A stretch of 64,000 nt of DNA from CAVQAH01 sp963784195 (lineage in GTDB: Bacteria > Acidobacteriota > Vicinamibacteria > Vicinamibacterales > 2-12-FULL-66-21): assembly GCA_963784195.1 (NCBI GenBank), contig CAWARA010000036.1, positions 68,221-132,220 on the forward strand, read 5' to 3'. The notes beneath the pieces were generated by a model. It was given only the letters and a program-made list of their open reading frames with translations. It searched no databases and was not told the DNA's origin. Numbering within the stretch: position 1 is the stretch's first letter; each line of letters begins with the position of its first letter. Below, piece by piece: positions 35,547 through 46,381 of the stretch. Both the position numbers and the translations under genes were made by a program.

Positions 35547-37052
35547 ATGACGGTTGGCGATCCCTGCCTCGCGCTGCGTATGACTGGCATCCGCAAAGCC
35601 TTCCCGGGCGTACTCGCGCTCGACGGTGTCGATCTCGACGTTCGGCAGGGAGAAGTTCACGTACTGCTCGGCGAGAACGGCGCCGGCAAGTCGACGCTGA
35701 TGAAGATCCTGAGCGGCGCGGTGACGCGGGATGCGGGGACGATCGAGATCGATGGCCGTGTGGTCAGCATCGAGAGCCCGCGGCAGGCCCACGACCTGGG
35801 CGTCCGCACCATTTACCAGGAGCTGACGCTGGTGCCGCACCTCTCAGCCGCCGAGAACGTCTTCCTCGGCCGCGAGCCGCGTCGAGCCCCAGGCATCATC
35901 GACGCGCGACGAATGCGCGAGCAGACAGAGGGCATCCTCGCCAGCCTCGGTGTCCGAATCGATCCCGGGCACGCCGTTCGCGATCTTGGCATCGCCCAGC
36001 AGCAGATGGTGGAGGTGGCGAAGGCCCTGGACGACCGGGCGCGGATCTTCATCATGGACGAGCCGACATCGGCGCTGACCGATGCCGAAATCAACGAGCT
36101 CTTTGCGACCATCGAGCGCCTGACGGCGCGCGGGGCGGGGGTCCTCTACATCTCCCACCGCCTGGAGGAAGTCAGCCGGATCGGACAGCGGGTCACCGTT
36201 CTGCGGGACGGCCGGCGTGTGGCTACGCACGAGGTGCGGGACGTGACGATTCCGCAGCTGATCCGATTGATGGCGAACCGCGATCTCGCGGAGCACTTCC
36301 CCAAGCGGCGCACGGTGCGCGGTGAAGAGCTCCTTCGCGTCGTCGGTCTCCGGCGGCGCGGCGTGCTCCACGATGTTGGCCTGACCGTGCATCGGGGCGA
36401 GGTGGTCGGGGTTGCCGGGCTGCTCGGCGCCGGCCGCACCGAGCTGGCCCGCGCAATCATCGGCGCCGACGCGCGGGACGCCGGACGCATCTTCATCAAA
36501 GGCGCCGAGGTCCCGATGCGGCACCCGGCGCACGCCATCGCGCTCGGCGTCGGCTTTCTGCCTGAAGACCGTAAGACCCAGGGATTGGTGCAGACGCTCT
36601 CCGTCGTGGACAACATCGCCCTACCCTCCCTCGGGCGCTGGTCGCGTGGCGGCATCGTGCGCACTTCCCGGCACACCGAGATCGGCCGGCGCCTGGTCCA
36701 GGATCTCCGCATCAAAACCCTTGGCCTGCAACAGACCGTCCTGCAGCTGAGCGGCGGGAACCAGCAGAAGGTCGTCCTGGCGAAATGGCTCGCCGCGCAC
36801 GCGGACGTGCTGATCATGGACGAGCCAACGCGCGGCATCGACGTCGCCGCAAAGGTGGAAATCTACGAGCTAATGAACCAGCTGACGGCGCGCGGCGCCG
36901 CCATCCTGATGATCTCGTCGGAGCTGCCCGAGATCCTGGGCATGAGCGACCGTATCCTCGTGATGCGGCTTGGCCGTCTCGTCGCGGAGTTCACGGCGGC
37001 CGAGGCGACCCAGGAACGCGTGCTGCAGGCAGCGCTCGGTCACGCGGCATGA
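35547..37052 (+). CDS. Ribose/inositol-type sugar ABC transporter ATPase (RbsA/MglA)
   Basis: Double-ATPase subunit of a CUT2-class importer, 501 residues. First half: Walker A GENGAGKST, signature LGIAQQQMVEVAKAL, Walker B IFIMDEPTSALT. Second half: degenerate Walker A GLLGAGRTELA, signature LSGGNQQKVVLAKWLAA and VLIMDEPTRGIDV, as usual in RbsA/MglA. The start ATG 35547 avoids about 34 extra residues of the longer open frame. It is followed 7 bases later by its permease. Next to iolD, and with a matching binding protein at 50598, it is a candidate inositol importer; the ligand is inference. Confidence 0.93.
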   Translation: MTVGDPCLALRMTGIRKAFPGVLALDGVDLDVRQGEVHVLLGENGAGKSTLMKILSGAVTRDAGTIEIDGRVVSIESPRQAHDLGVRTIYQELTLVPHLSAAENVFLGREPRRAPGIIDARRMREQTEGILASLGVRIDPGHAVRDLGIAQQQMVEVAKALDDRARIFIMDEPTSALTDAEINELFATIERLTARGAGVLYISHRLEEVSRIGQRVTVLRDGRRVATHEVRDVTIPQLIRLMANRDLAEHFPKRRTVRGEELLRVVGLRRRGVLHDVGLTVHRGEVVGVAGLLGAGRTELARAIIGADARDAGRIFIKGAEVPMRHPAHAIALGVGFLPEDRKTQGLVQTLSVVDNIALPSLGRWSRGGIVRTSRHTEIGRRLVQDLRIKTLGLQQTVLQLSGGNQQKVVLAKWLAAHADVLIMDEPTRGIDVAAKVEIYELMNQLTARGAAILMISSELPEILGMSDRILVMRLGRLVAEFTAAEATQERVLQAALGHAA

Positions 37053-37059
37053 GACGTCG

Positions 37060-38061
37060 ATGATCGCGTCATTCGGGGGACGTCAGCTCGGCACGCTGTT
37101 CGGCCTGATCGGTCTCTGCGCGCTTCTGACCGTCCTGACGCCGCATTTCCTGACCGTATCCAACCTGCTCAACGTCACGGAGCAGACGACGATCAACGCG
37201 GTGATTGCGGTCGGCATGACGTTCGTCATCCTCTCGGCAGGGATCGACCTGTCGGTCGGGTCCATCGTCGCGCTGACGGGTGTCGTGCTGGGCAGCGCCC
37301 TTCACAGCGGCGTGCCAGTCCCGGCGGCGATTCTCCTCAGTCTGACAACGGGGGCCGTCTGCGGTCTGCTCAACGGGTTGCTCATCACCCGGGGAGGACT
37401 CCCTCCGTTCATCGCCACACTGGGGATGATGAGCATCGCGCGAGGGGTGGCGCTTCTCTTCACAGACGGACGGCCCATCTCAGGGTTCAGCGCCGGCTTC
37501 CGCGAAATCTCGACCGGCCGCCCCCTGATGATTCCCGCGCCCGTATTGGTGATGATCGTCGTGTACGTCACCGCGCATTTCGTCCTCACCCGCACCACCT
37601 TCGGCCGGTACGTGTATGCGATCGGCGGCAACGAGGAAGCCACCCGGCTGTCGGGGGTCAGGGTCGGGTTCCACAAGACGATGGTCTATGCCGTATCGGG
37701 CGTCACGAGCGCGGTCGCGGCGGTGACGCTGACGGCGCGGCTGAACTCCGCACAGCCGATCGCCGGGATGATGTACGAGCTCGACGCCATTGCGGCGACG
37801 GTGATCGGCGGCACGAGCCTGCTTGGCGGTTCGGGCACGCTGGTCGGCACCCTCATCGGGGCGCTGATCATGGGCGTGCTGCGCAATGGACTGAACCTGC
37901 TGGGAATCTCGTCCTTCCTGCAGCAGGTCGTGATTGGCGGCGTGATTATCGCCGCCGTCCTCGTGGATTCGCTCCTCAACGCCCGATCGCAGCGGCGCCG
38001 CGCACGCATCGCGCCCTCACCCGCGCCGACAGCCGGATCGGCCGAGGGGATCACGCGGTAA
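37060..38061 (+). CDS. Ribose/inositol-type sugar ABC transporter permease (RbsC)
   Basis: Inner-membrane permease of the BPD_transp_2 (RbsC/XylH) family, 333 residues, with eight to ten hydrophobic segments. Characteristic stretches are ILSAGIDLSVGSIVALTGVV and, before the C-terminus, YELDAIAATVIGGTSLLGG. It overlaps by 11 bases, tail to tail, the Gfo/Idh gene on the other strand. With the ATPase 7 bases upstream it forms a two-gene unit; the periplasmic binding protein is 12.5 kb away in the glycoside operon, an unusual separation. Confidence 0.93.
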   Translation: MIASFGGRQLGTLFGLIGLCALLTVLTPHFLTVSNLLNVTEQTTINAVIAVGMTFVILSAGIDLSVGSIVALTGVVLGSALHSGVPVPAAILLSLTTGAVCGLLNGLLITRGGLPPFIATLGMMSIARGVALLFTDGRPISGFSAGFREISTGRPLMIPAPVLVMIVVYVTAHFVLTRTTFGRYVYAIGGNEEATRLSGVRVGFHKTMVYAVSGVTSAVAAVTLTARLNSAQPIAGMMYELDAIAATVIGGTSLLGGSGTLVGTLIGALIMGVLRNGLNLLGISSFLQQVVIGGVIIAAVLVDSLLNARSQRRRARIAPSPAPTAGSAEGITR

Positions 38062-39177
38062 CGCGGCGGTGCGAGTCCACCAGCACGCGCGCAATCGCCT
38101 CTATCCAGCGCGCATCGCCCAGCGCGTCATCCACGCCGATGGCTGGTGGGCGGCCCGCCAGCACCGACTCCCGGAAATGATGGAGCTCCTCGCGGAATGC
38201 CTCTTCGTACGACACCGTGTGCTGTTCAACCACCAGTGCGCCGTCGTCCATCCGCTCGACGGTGAGGGGCGTCGGCGCGTGTCGAAGATAGGGCGAAGGA
38301 AACGCGAGCGTCACCCGCCGCTCGGGGCTGATGAACCGAAGCTGCTCCTGGTAATGTGCGACGTCTGGTACGGAGATCCAGTTGATCACCACGCGAACGT
38401 CGCCGGCAAACCGCGTGAGCGATGTTTGCGCCATTCCCGTCCCGCCACGTGTGCGCCGCCAGCACTTCGGCAGGTTCGCCAAGAATCCCTCGAAGCGCGT
38501 TGAGATCATGAATCACGCTGGTGAGCAGCACGAAGAGGGCCATGCGGACCGCCATCGGCGCGTCGGGACCCACGGTCGCGTCGAGGAGTGGCCGAATCTC
38601 AGGCGTACTGGCCTGACGGACTGCAAGCCGGTCCATCTGCTGCTCGCTCATCTCCTCTGCTGACCGTCGAGGCAACAGCGCGTGATGCCGGCGAAATGCC
38701 TCCTCGTCCGGGTGGAGCACGGTGACGTCGACGAAGCGAAGGTTCCGAAGGCGCCGCACCTCGCTCGCGCGTCCGCTGGTAGGCCGGATCGAACCGCTTG
38801 TGATATCCGACCATGACGACGATCCCGCTGCCTCGGGCCGCGCGCGCGATCGCCTCGGTTTCAGAAAGGCTGAACCCCAGGGGTTTCTCCACGAACAGAT
38901 GTTTGCCGGCCTCGAGCGCCGCGAGCGCGAAATCACGGTGGGAGCCTGAAGCGAGCACCAGCACGGCCTCGACGGCCGGATCCCCGAGGAGTTCTCGAAA
39001 ATCCGTCGTCCGGCGCTCGACGTGATACCGCGCACCGACAGCATCGAGGGTGGACCGATCGATGTCGGCGAGGCCGATGACGTCGAAGAGATCAGGGCGT
39101 TCAGCCAGGGTCGGCAGGTGCATCATCTGCGCGATGGCACCGCAGCCGATCACGGCGACGCGGAGGGGACGACTCAC
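38051..39177 (-). CDS. Gfo/Idh/MocA family oxidoreductase, two frame shifts
   Basis: NAD(P)-dependent sugar or inositol dehydrogenase. The N-terminal Rossmann fold is clear (LRVAVIGCGAIAQMMHLPTL) and the EKP motif carrying the active lysine is present as HLFVEKPLGFSLSETEAI. The frame shifts near 38775 (into RNLRFVDVTVLHPDEEAF) and near 38430 (into SLTRFAGDVRVVINWISVPD), each reading as one extra base; corrected length is 374 residues. The start is taken as GTG 39177 (SRPLRVAVIG), without a clear ribosome site. It lies downstream of the TonB receptor at 39225 on the same strand. Confidence 0.8.
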
Positions 39178-39224
39178 GGCAGGACGGCGAGGTGGGACAG
39201 GACGCCCCACCTCGCTGATGGTGG

Positions 39225-42200
39225 CTAGAACGTGACCCGGGCGCTGATCTGCATGATTCTCGGATCGCCTGACAGCGTCGAGATCGTGCCGAACGTCGCC
39301 GAGTCCGAGATGTTCCGGTTTGGGATACCGAAATTGACGCGATCGAACACGTTGAAAATATCCCACCGTAATGTGGCTGCCGCCCGCCCACCGAGCCGGA
39401 TGCGGCGCTGCACCGTCATGTCGAAGCTCTGCCAGTCTGGTCCGCGGAGTCGGTTGCGCACCACGTTACCGAAGGTGCCGTTTGGAACAGCCTGAAAGGC
39501 CGTCGTGGTGAACCACTGCTCAACGGTCTCCGGGCCCTCCGGACTCCCTGTTTGATTGGGCAGGCCGGTCATGCCAAGACCCACGTTGTTGTTGCCTTGA
39601 GTGATCATGTACGGGCGGCCGGAACGCCACGCGAAGATGCCTGACACAACCCAATCACGCGCCAGCCAGTGCTGTCCGAGCGGCAGCTCCACGACGAAAT
39701 TCGTGCCGAACCGGTGGCGGACGTCGTAGTCGCTCGGGCCGTACCAGGTAGTGAGGTCACGGGAATTCTGTGGGAACGAGGCGGAGCCCTGGGTCGAGAG
39801 ATGCTCCGAGGTGTTGTCCTTCGAGTCTCCCAGCGTATACGAAGCGCCGAACGAGTAGCCCTGCGCGAAGCGCTTCTCCACGCCGACGTCCACACCCTTG
39901 TATTCGGATTTGCCGGTCTGCGAGCGCCACTCGATGAAGCCGAAGTTCGGGTACGGCAGGAGGCCCAGCGCGTTGTCGCCAGCGCTGTTCGGTAGCGGCT
40001 GGTTAAGGTTGATCAGCCTTCCGAGGTTGCTCCCTCTCGTGTAAATGAAGTCGGCCGTCAGCAACATGCCCGTCAACAGCTCGCGCTGAAATCCGACGCT
40101 CGCCTGATTCATCATGGTTTTAGGCGCATCGTTCGCAACCGCGCGGATGCGCAGCGGGCGCAGCTGACCAGCGGCCGGATCGAGATTGGGTGGCGTCAGG
40201 AACCCCGCCGGGATCCCGTCGCGTAGGAAGAAGATTGGCGATCCGGACGTTCGCGTCAGCGTGTTGTTGATCAGACCGGGAACGTTCAGCGCGAGCTGGT
40301 CCTCGCTGCCAACGCGATCGAACAGATTATAGAAGATGCCCCATCCGCCCCTGATGACGGTCTTCTCATCGAGTGAGTAGACCGCGCCCACGCGGGGGGC
40401 GAAGTTGTTCGTGTCCGGTTTGACGAGCCCCCGCTCCTCGAGTGAACCGTCGCTGGCGAATACGAGGCTGCCGCCCGCCGGGTCAAAATTTGTCTGCGCG
40501 TTGCTGGCCTCGTAGGCAGGCGTGATGAAGTCGTAGCGCAGTCCGACGTTTAGCGACAGCTGCGACGTCACCTTCCAATCGTCCTGGGCGAAGAACATCG
40601 TCGCCCAGTGCCTCTGGTCCACGACCCAGACGTTCGAGAGCGCAAAATCCGAAACGTAGCCCAGCAGAAAGTCGGCCATGGCGCACTGGAGTCCGCAGGT
40701 AGTGGTCCCGGTGAACGCGTTGCTGCGGAAACGCAGGGCGCCGCGGGTGGACGGGACGTCGAGGTACTCGTTGGACATCGGCGCCAGGACGTTGCCGCCG
40801 AATTTGAAGGCGTGGTTGCCGCGAAGCCAGGACAGCGTGTTGAGGAACTCGAACTGGTTCGTATGCTGGAACTTCGGCAGAAAGTCCGGCGACCCGAGGC
40901 GCCCGAGGCCCGAGCCGCCGAAGTATCCGTCGATGGTGATCCCGGGGAACCCTCCGGCCACGGCCGGATCGGTAATCGACCCGGGAATGGTCGCGGCGGG
41001 TGGCGGCGTCAGGCCGAACGCCTGGTGCACAGCGTCGGAATCAGCCTTGGACCAGGAGACGCGGACCTCATTGACGATGGTATTCGAAAGGATGCGTGTC
41101 CAACCTCCGACGAGCGCGTTGGTTTTGATCGTTTGATCGCCGAACGCTGACGTGCTCGTGCCATCGATGACGCCGCCAAAGGCCCCGGGGATCTGGCGGG
41201 TGCGGTTGGAGTAGATATACCGTCCAAAAATACTGTCGTTGGCGTTCGGCCGCCAGTCGACTCGGCTCAGAAGCCGGTCGGAATCGTCGATCAAGTCCGC
41301 GAGACGGAAGAAATTGTTGGCCCCCGCCTGGTTGGGCAACGGCACGAGCGCGATGATCGCGGCGGCGTAAGGATCGATCATCGCGGACGGGATCCTGTTG
41401 TCGCTGAAATTGACGCCATTGACGGGATTGCGGATCGCGGTAGAGAAGATGCCGGCGCGCTCGTCAGCCGTGGGTACTCGGGTGATCCGCGTCACGCCGC
41501 GCGTGATCCGCGTGCCCTCGTAATCCACAAAGAAAAACGCATTGTCCCTGATGAGGGGTCCGCCAATATTCCCACCAAACTGGTTCTGATCGTTCGCCGG
41601 CTTGGGAGAACCGGCGCGCTTCGAGAAGAAGTCGATGGAGTCCATGGAATCGTTGCGGAAAAACTCATACGCGGTTCCCCTGAAAACGTTCGTTCCTGAC
41701 TTCGTCGACACGCTCACCGCTGCGCCCGGCGACCGCCCGTACTCGGCGGAGTACGGGCTCGTGATGACCTTGAACTCCTGGATAGCGTCCACCGAGGGAC
41801 GGGACACCTGTGACGTCAGTTCCTGGACGTTCTCGGAGATGCTGTTGTTGTCGACGCCATCGAGCAGGAAATTGTTCTGCAGGGATCGCGCCCCGTGGAC
41901 GTTGATGCCTCCTGTGCGCCCGAACGACGTCCCTCCACCCTGCTCGGTGTAGCGATCCCCCATCACGCCCGGCACCAGTGCCAGCAAGTCATCCCAGTTG
42001 CGAATCGCCAGCGGGAGGTTCGCCATCTGAACCTGCGGGATGACGCCCCCGAGCGTTGCGTCGCTGGAGTTGATCAACTGCGTCGATTCCCCCACGGTGA
42101 CAGTCTCCGCGAAAGTCCCGACCTCGAGCGAGAGGTCAACTCTGGCGCGCTGACCGACTTCGAGCGTGACGACTTGCGAGGCTTTCTTGAAGCCGCTCAA

Positions 42201-42446
42201 CTCGACGTCGATCTGGTACTTACCGGGAATCAGATTGACGACCAGGTACGACCCGGTCTCGGTCGTCTGTTGTCGCGAAGCGACGTTGGTGCCAAGATTC
42301 GTGACGACGACAGTCGCGCCCGGCAGGACCGCTCCGCCTGTATCCTTGACAAGGCCCGTGAGCGTGGCCCGATCTACCTGGGCAAACACAGCGCTCGACG
42401 AAGCGAGCGCAACAAGAAGCGCCGCAGCGAGCACAGATCGATTCAT
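39225..42446 (-). CDS. TonB-dependent receptor, Oar-like (linked to the glycoside operon)
   Basis: Outer-membrane receptor of 1073 residues with signal peptide (AALLVALASSSAVFAQ), carboxypeptidase-regulatory fold (ATLTGLVKDTGGAVLPGATV), plug (LPLAIRNWDDLLALVPGV, LLDGVDNNSISENVQ) and a barrel ending MQISARVTF. The start ATG 42446 has an A-plus-G run (AGGGGGG) just upstream; the frame extends 43 codons beyond without merit. It follows the ABC ATPase gene by 132 bases on the same strand and is followed by the Gfo/Idh gene, so it may belong to the same regulon and bring the glycoside into the periplasm. Confidence 0.92.
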   Translation of the reverse strand: MNRSVLAAALLVALASSSAVFAQVDRATLTGLVKDTGGAVLPGATVVVTNLGTNVASRQQTTETGSYLVVNLIPGKYQIDVELSGFKKASQVVTLEVGQRARVDLSLEVGTFAETVTVGESTQLINSSDATLGGVIPQVQMANLPLAIRNWDDLLALVPGVMGDRYTEQGGGTSFGRTGGINVHGARSLQNNFLLDGVDNNSISENVQELTSQVSRPSVDAIQEFKVITSPYSAEYGRSPGAAVSVSTKSGTNVFRGTAYEFFRNDSMDSIDFFSKRAGSPKPANDQNQFGGNIGGPLIRDNAFFFVDYEGTRITRGVTRITRVPTADERAGIFSTAIRNPVNGVNFSDNRIPSAMIDPYAAAIIALVPLPNQAGANNFFRLADLIDDSDRLLSRVDWRPNANDSIFGRYIYSNRTRQIPGAFGGVIDGTSTSAFGDQTIKTNALVGGWTRILSNTIVNEVRVSWSKADSDAVHQAFGLTPPPAATIPGSITDPAVAGGFPGITIDGYFGGSGLGRLGSPDFLPKFQHTNQFEFLNTLSWLRGNHAFKFGGNVLAPMSNEYLDVPSTRGALRFRSNAFTGTTTCGLQCAMADFLLGYVSDFALSNVWVVDQRHWATMFFAQDDWKVTSQLSLNVGLRYDFITPAYEASNAQTNFDPAGGSLVFASDGSLEERGLVKPDTNNFAPRVGAVYSLDEKTVIRGGWGIFYNLFDRVGSEDQLALNVPGLINNTLTRTSGSPIFFLRDGIPAGFLTPPNLDPAAGQLRPLRIRAVANDAPKTMMNQASVGFQRELLTGMLLTADFIYTRGSNLGRLINLNQPLPNSAGDNALGLLPYPNFGFIEWRSQTGKSEYKGVDVGVEKRFAQGYSFGASYTLGDSKDNTSEHLSTQGSASFPQNSRDLTTWYGPSDYDVRHRFGTNFVVELPLGQHWLARDWVVSGIFAWRSGRPYMITQGNNNVGLGMTGLPNQTGSPEGPETVEQWFTTTAFQAVPNGTFGNVVRNRLRGPDWQSFDMTVQRRIRLGGRAAATLRWDIFNVFDRVNFGIPNRNISDSATFGTISTLSGDPRIMQISARVTF

Positions 42447-42578
42447 GATCCCCCCTATTCGGCTCGAAGATGGCCGATACAAGTGCGTCCGTCGAACGGC
42501 GGCCTGAATTGTATGGGGAAAACTATTCTGCGCGGCGTCCGATGTCAACAGCGGCCGTGCAAACTCCTGACGCACCCA

Positions 42579-43649
42579 TCAGACCAGCCTCGCTCCCGAG
42601 TCCGCGTCGAAGAACAACGCACGTCCTGCGTCTATCGAGAACCAGATCTCGTCCCCCGGCCGAGCCGGGAATTCGGCCGCGCCGCGGGCCACGAGCCGCT
42701 GATCGCTGGTCGTCAGGGTCACGAGCGTTTCGTTGCCGACCGGCTCCACGATCAGGACCCGGCCCACTGACCACCCGTCTTCCGGCGCGGTCCGGACCAG
42801 GATGTCTTCGGGCCGTACGCCGACGTCGAAGCGTGGCGCTCGCGCGAGCGCGGCTCGCTGCGACGGCGAAACCGCCAGACGCGTGCCCGCCGACTCGACG
42901 CCGCCCCCGCCGCCGAGCGCGCCCGGCCAGACGTTGATCCCAGGGCTTCCGAGGAATTCCGCAACGAACCGGTTGACAGGCTTGCGATAGAGTTCGAGCG
43001 GCGCGCCGACCTGCTCAATCCGACCGCGGCGGAGAATCGCCACGCGGTGACCGAGCGTCATCGCCTCAGCCTGATCGTGGGTCACATGGATGGTGGTCGT
43101 GCCGAGATCCTGCTGGAGCCGCTTCAATTCTGCACGAGTCTGCACTCGCAGCTGGGCGTCCAGGTTCGAAAGCGGTTCGTCCATCAGGTACACGACGGGG
43201 TTCCGAACAATCGCTCTGGCCAGCGCTACACGCTGCTGCTGTCCGCCCGAGAGTTGCGCCGGCCTCCGGTCGAGCCATGGTGTCATTTCCAGGCGCCGGG
43301 CGACATCGAGAACCCGAGGCTTGATGTCCCCCGTACTGACGCGGCGGGCCATCAACGGAAATGCGATGTTCTCGAACACGCTCATGTGCGGGTAGAGCGC
43401 GTAGTTCTGAAACACCATCGCGACGTCACGCTGAGCCGGTGGCACGTCATTGACGACACGGTCACCAATCAGAATGCGGCCCGAGTCAGCCGACTCGAGT
43501 CCGGCCAGCAGCCGAAGGAGCGTGGTCTTGCCGCACCCCGACGGCCCGAGCAGCACCATGCACTCCCCCGCCTGCACCTCGAGATCAACGTCGTGAAGCG
43601 CCACGTGGGGGCCGAAACGTTTGGCGACGTGTTCGAAGCGGACCTGCAT
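42579..43649 (-). CDS. Sugar ABC transporter ATPase (MalK/UgpC type)
   Basis: CUT1-class ATPase, 356 residues. Walker A GPSGCGKTTLLRLLAG, Q-loop VFQNYALYPHMSV, signature LSGGQQQRVALARAI, Walker B VYLMDEPLSNLDAQLRVQTR, and a C-terminal TOBE regulatory domain (about 240-350, with FDVGVRPEDILV). It begins 4 bases after the mannosidase stop and closes the glycoside operon. It should energise the permeases at 46378 and 47205; MalK-type ATPases can be shared among several transporters. Confidence 0.94.
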   Translation of the reverse strand: MQVRFEHVAKRFGPHVALHDVDLEVQAGECMVLLGPSGCGKTTLLRLLAGLESADSGRILIGDRVVNDVPPAQRDVAMVFQNYALYPHMSVFENIAFPLMARRVSTGDIKPRVLDVARRLEMTPWLDRRPAQLSGGQQQRVALARAIVRNPVVYLMDEPLSNLDAQLRVQTRAELKRLQQDLGTTTIHVTHDQAEAMTLGHRVAILRRGRIEQVGAPLELYRKPVNRFVAEFLGSPGINVWPGALGGGGGVESAGTRLAVSPSQRAALARAPRFDVGVRPEDILVRTAPEDGWSVGRVLIVEPVGNETLVTLTTSDQRLVARGAAEFPARPGDEIWFSIDAGRALFFDADSGARLV

Positions 43650-43653
43650 TCGC

Positions 43654-46381
43654 TCAGTGACGTTGAGGGACGATTTCGATCGTCTGGATGCGGTGCGGCT
43701 GGAGGTCCAGGGTGACCGAGCCTCGGGCCCGCGCACACTTCTTCTGGCGATGTTCAGCCAGGTCGGTGAGGTAGACGGCCGACATCCGCGCCGGCAAGCT
43801 GATCTTCACAGCGGCCGGGAGGTCAGTCGGATTGAACATGCGCATGACGACGCTGGCGCGCTCGTCAGCAACTTTGCAGGCGCTGAGCACGATGCTGGCG
43901 GCCGGTTCCGCGTCCATGCGGATGAAGGACTGCGCGGCTGCCAGCGCGCCGTCTCCCCCACACGGAGAGAATAGTCGCGGCGGCGCGAGAAGATTTCGCG
44001 CTGTCTGGAGCAGATCATCCGAACCTGGAGGCGTCCCTCGCGGGATGAAGGCGAAGCGGAACTCGTGAAGCCCCTGACACTGTGCGCCGGGAGCAGGCAG
44101 CGCCGGACCGGCGTGACCCTTCCGGGTAGCCAGATCGTTCCGCGAAAGATCGCCGACCGAACGGAGAAGGGTAACTGCGATCGCCGGACCTGCGCCGTCC
44201 GACACCACCTCATACTCCATCAGCCCGTCCGTGACGACGATCGCGCCGGTCGACTCGTCGCCGGCATCAACGATTGACTGCATGGGCGCCGCTGCGACCG
44301 GCGTCTCCATCAGAGGACCGCCGACTGGCGGTCTGGTCGCAGGCCGCTCGACGATGCCGAACGCCGTGTCGGCTCGATGACTGTTCACCGTCCCGGCGCC
44401 AGCCGGGCACAGCACTCGCAGACGATGGTCTCGGGTGCGATTGTCGATCCGCGCGACACAGTCGACGATTGCTGCACCAGCCCGCAGGCGGATTTCGAGC
44501 ACGACAGGCACCTGGACGACGTCGGCCAGACGCGAAGCACGGTCCGCCGATGCCGCGGCCGGTACCGGGAGCGTCAGGTCGACTGAGAGCGCCGCAACCA
44601 GTGGACCCCATTCGAGCGCACGAACGTGCACAGTCTCAGCGTCCGCGTTGGTCACGCGACGGTCATTCGCAGGTGGCGAATAGTTGTACTCGTCGCCCAC
44701 GTCGCCAACGTCCTCGAACGCGAACACACGCTCGTAATGCGCCCCACTGCGTTTGTCTACGACCTCGACTGCTCCATCACCGCGGACTTCCACTCGCACC
44801 AGTTCGTTCTCGAGGGCATCTCCATCAAGCCAGGCGCGGGCATCGGGTGCAGCTCCGTTGGCGCGCCCCTTCGATACATGCACGTCGACCGCGGCGTAGC
44901 TCAGGGCAGGGATCGCCTCGACCTCAATGGCAAGATGCATCCGGCGGACCCGGATCGGCACGGGCGGAGCATATCGGCTCATTCGATAGCTCACCGCCTC
45001 TTCGGTCCGCGTCACCTGAAAAGCAAGCGGGCGACTCAGGTGGTCGGTCACAGCCGACACGTCCGCGGCGCCGAAGAAGATGAGCGGCGGCTCGAGCGCT
45101 GAGAGATCCAGCTCGCGTCCGGATTCGGCGGGCCCGAGGGGAATCTCGATCGTGCCTTCGACGACGCCGGACCACTCGCTGCTGTCGGTATTGAGGAGGA
45201 GGCTGCGGATGGCTCCGGAAGGGGCGGCCGGGATGTGAGCCCCCAGGTTACGAACGGCGTGTCTCGTAACAGCCTCGGCGGCTTGAAGGGCCCGTTCGAA
45301 TCGGGTCACGTTTTCCTCGTGCACCTCGTCGATGCTGCATCCACAGATGCTGTCATGCGGATGATTCTGCAGGAGCGTGCGCCAGGCGTACTGGAGCATG
45401 CCGGTCGCAACCGGGACGCCGGACAGCAGTGCAAAAACAGAGGCCGGCTCCGCCCACCGTTCGATCTCACGCTGGACCCGGGCATTGCCTTGCTTCAAAT
45501 ACATTCGAGCTGACAGCACTCCGGGAAGCAGGTGCGCGTAGTCTTCTCCTCCGCGCAGCTCTCCGCGCACACTGTGCAGTGCGTCGGTCCTGTCGGCGAG
45601 GGCTGTCGTCACCGCGGCGACATAGGCCGGCAGCGTCGACACATGGGTGTCGTCGGCCTCCGATGCGCCGGGCTCGGTGAGCGCGTCCACTACCTCCAGA
45701 AGAGCCGGGTGTGGTTCGACATGATCGACTCCGACCATCAACAACGCATTCCCGGAAGCTGACCTCTCGAGCTCGCGCCTCACGATGGCGGTAGCCTCCC
45801 GGCGCCTTGGCTCGGGCGACAGCAACGGCAGGCGTAACCCGTTGCAGTACCCTTCCTGAGGCAGGTGCAGGAGAAGCACGCGGCTCCCATCCGGAGCCTC
45901 CCACCAGTACCTCCGCCTTCCGACCTCCGAAGCCTCTCCACAGAATCGCCCCATCGAGTCTGAATCCGGCGAGAATCTGCGGCATCTGCGCCACATGTCC
46001 AAAGGGGTCCGGCATGTATCCGACGCGCATCGCTCCGCCGAACGCCGTTGCCATGCGAATTCCCAGAGCGAGGTTGCGCACGAGCGCTTCGCCGCTGACC
46101 AGGAACATATCCGGCATCACGTACCAGGGCCCGATCAGGAGTCGGCCTTCGCGGACGCGTCGCCGTACTTCTTTCTCGCGCTCCGGCCGCACCTCCAGGT
46201 AGTCCTCGAGCACGACTGTCTGACCGTCGAGATGGAAGAACGTGAACTGCGGATCGGCTGCCATCCGATCGAGCACCCCGTCGACGAGATCGACCAGCCG
46301 CGCGCGATACTGCTCGAAGGTCAGATACCACTCGCGGTCCCAGTGTGTGTGGGAGATGACGTGGACCTGCGCCGGGCTCAT
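43654..46381 (-). CDS. GH38 alpha-mannosidase (MngB-like), one frame shift
   Basis: Family 38 glycosidase. The N-terminal metal site HVISHTHWDREWYLTFEQYR and the FHLDGQTVVLEDYLEVRPE stretch resemble E. coli MngB, the mannosylglycerate hydrolase. The catalytic aspartate is in GYMPDPFGHVAQMP. Near 45911 the frame changes: FGGRKAE in one frame continues as YWWEAPDGSRVLLLHLP in the next if one G is removed. Corrected length 908 residues, close to MngB, including the C-terminal GH38 beta domain. No signal peptide, so the enzyme is probably cytoplasmic and acts on an imported small mannoside. It overlaps the upstream permease as ATGA. Confidence 0.88.
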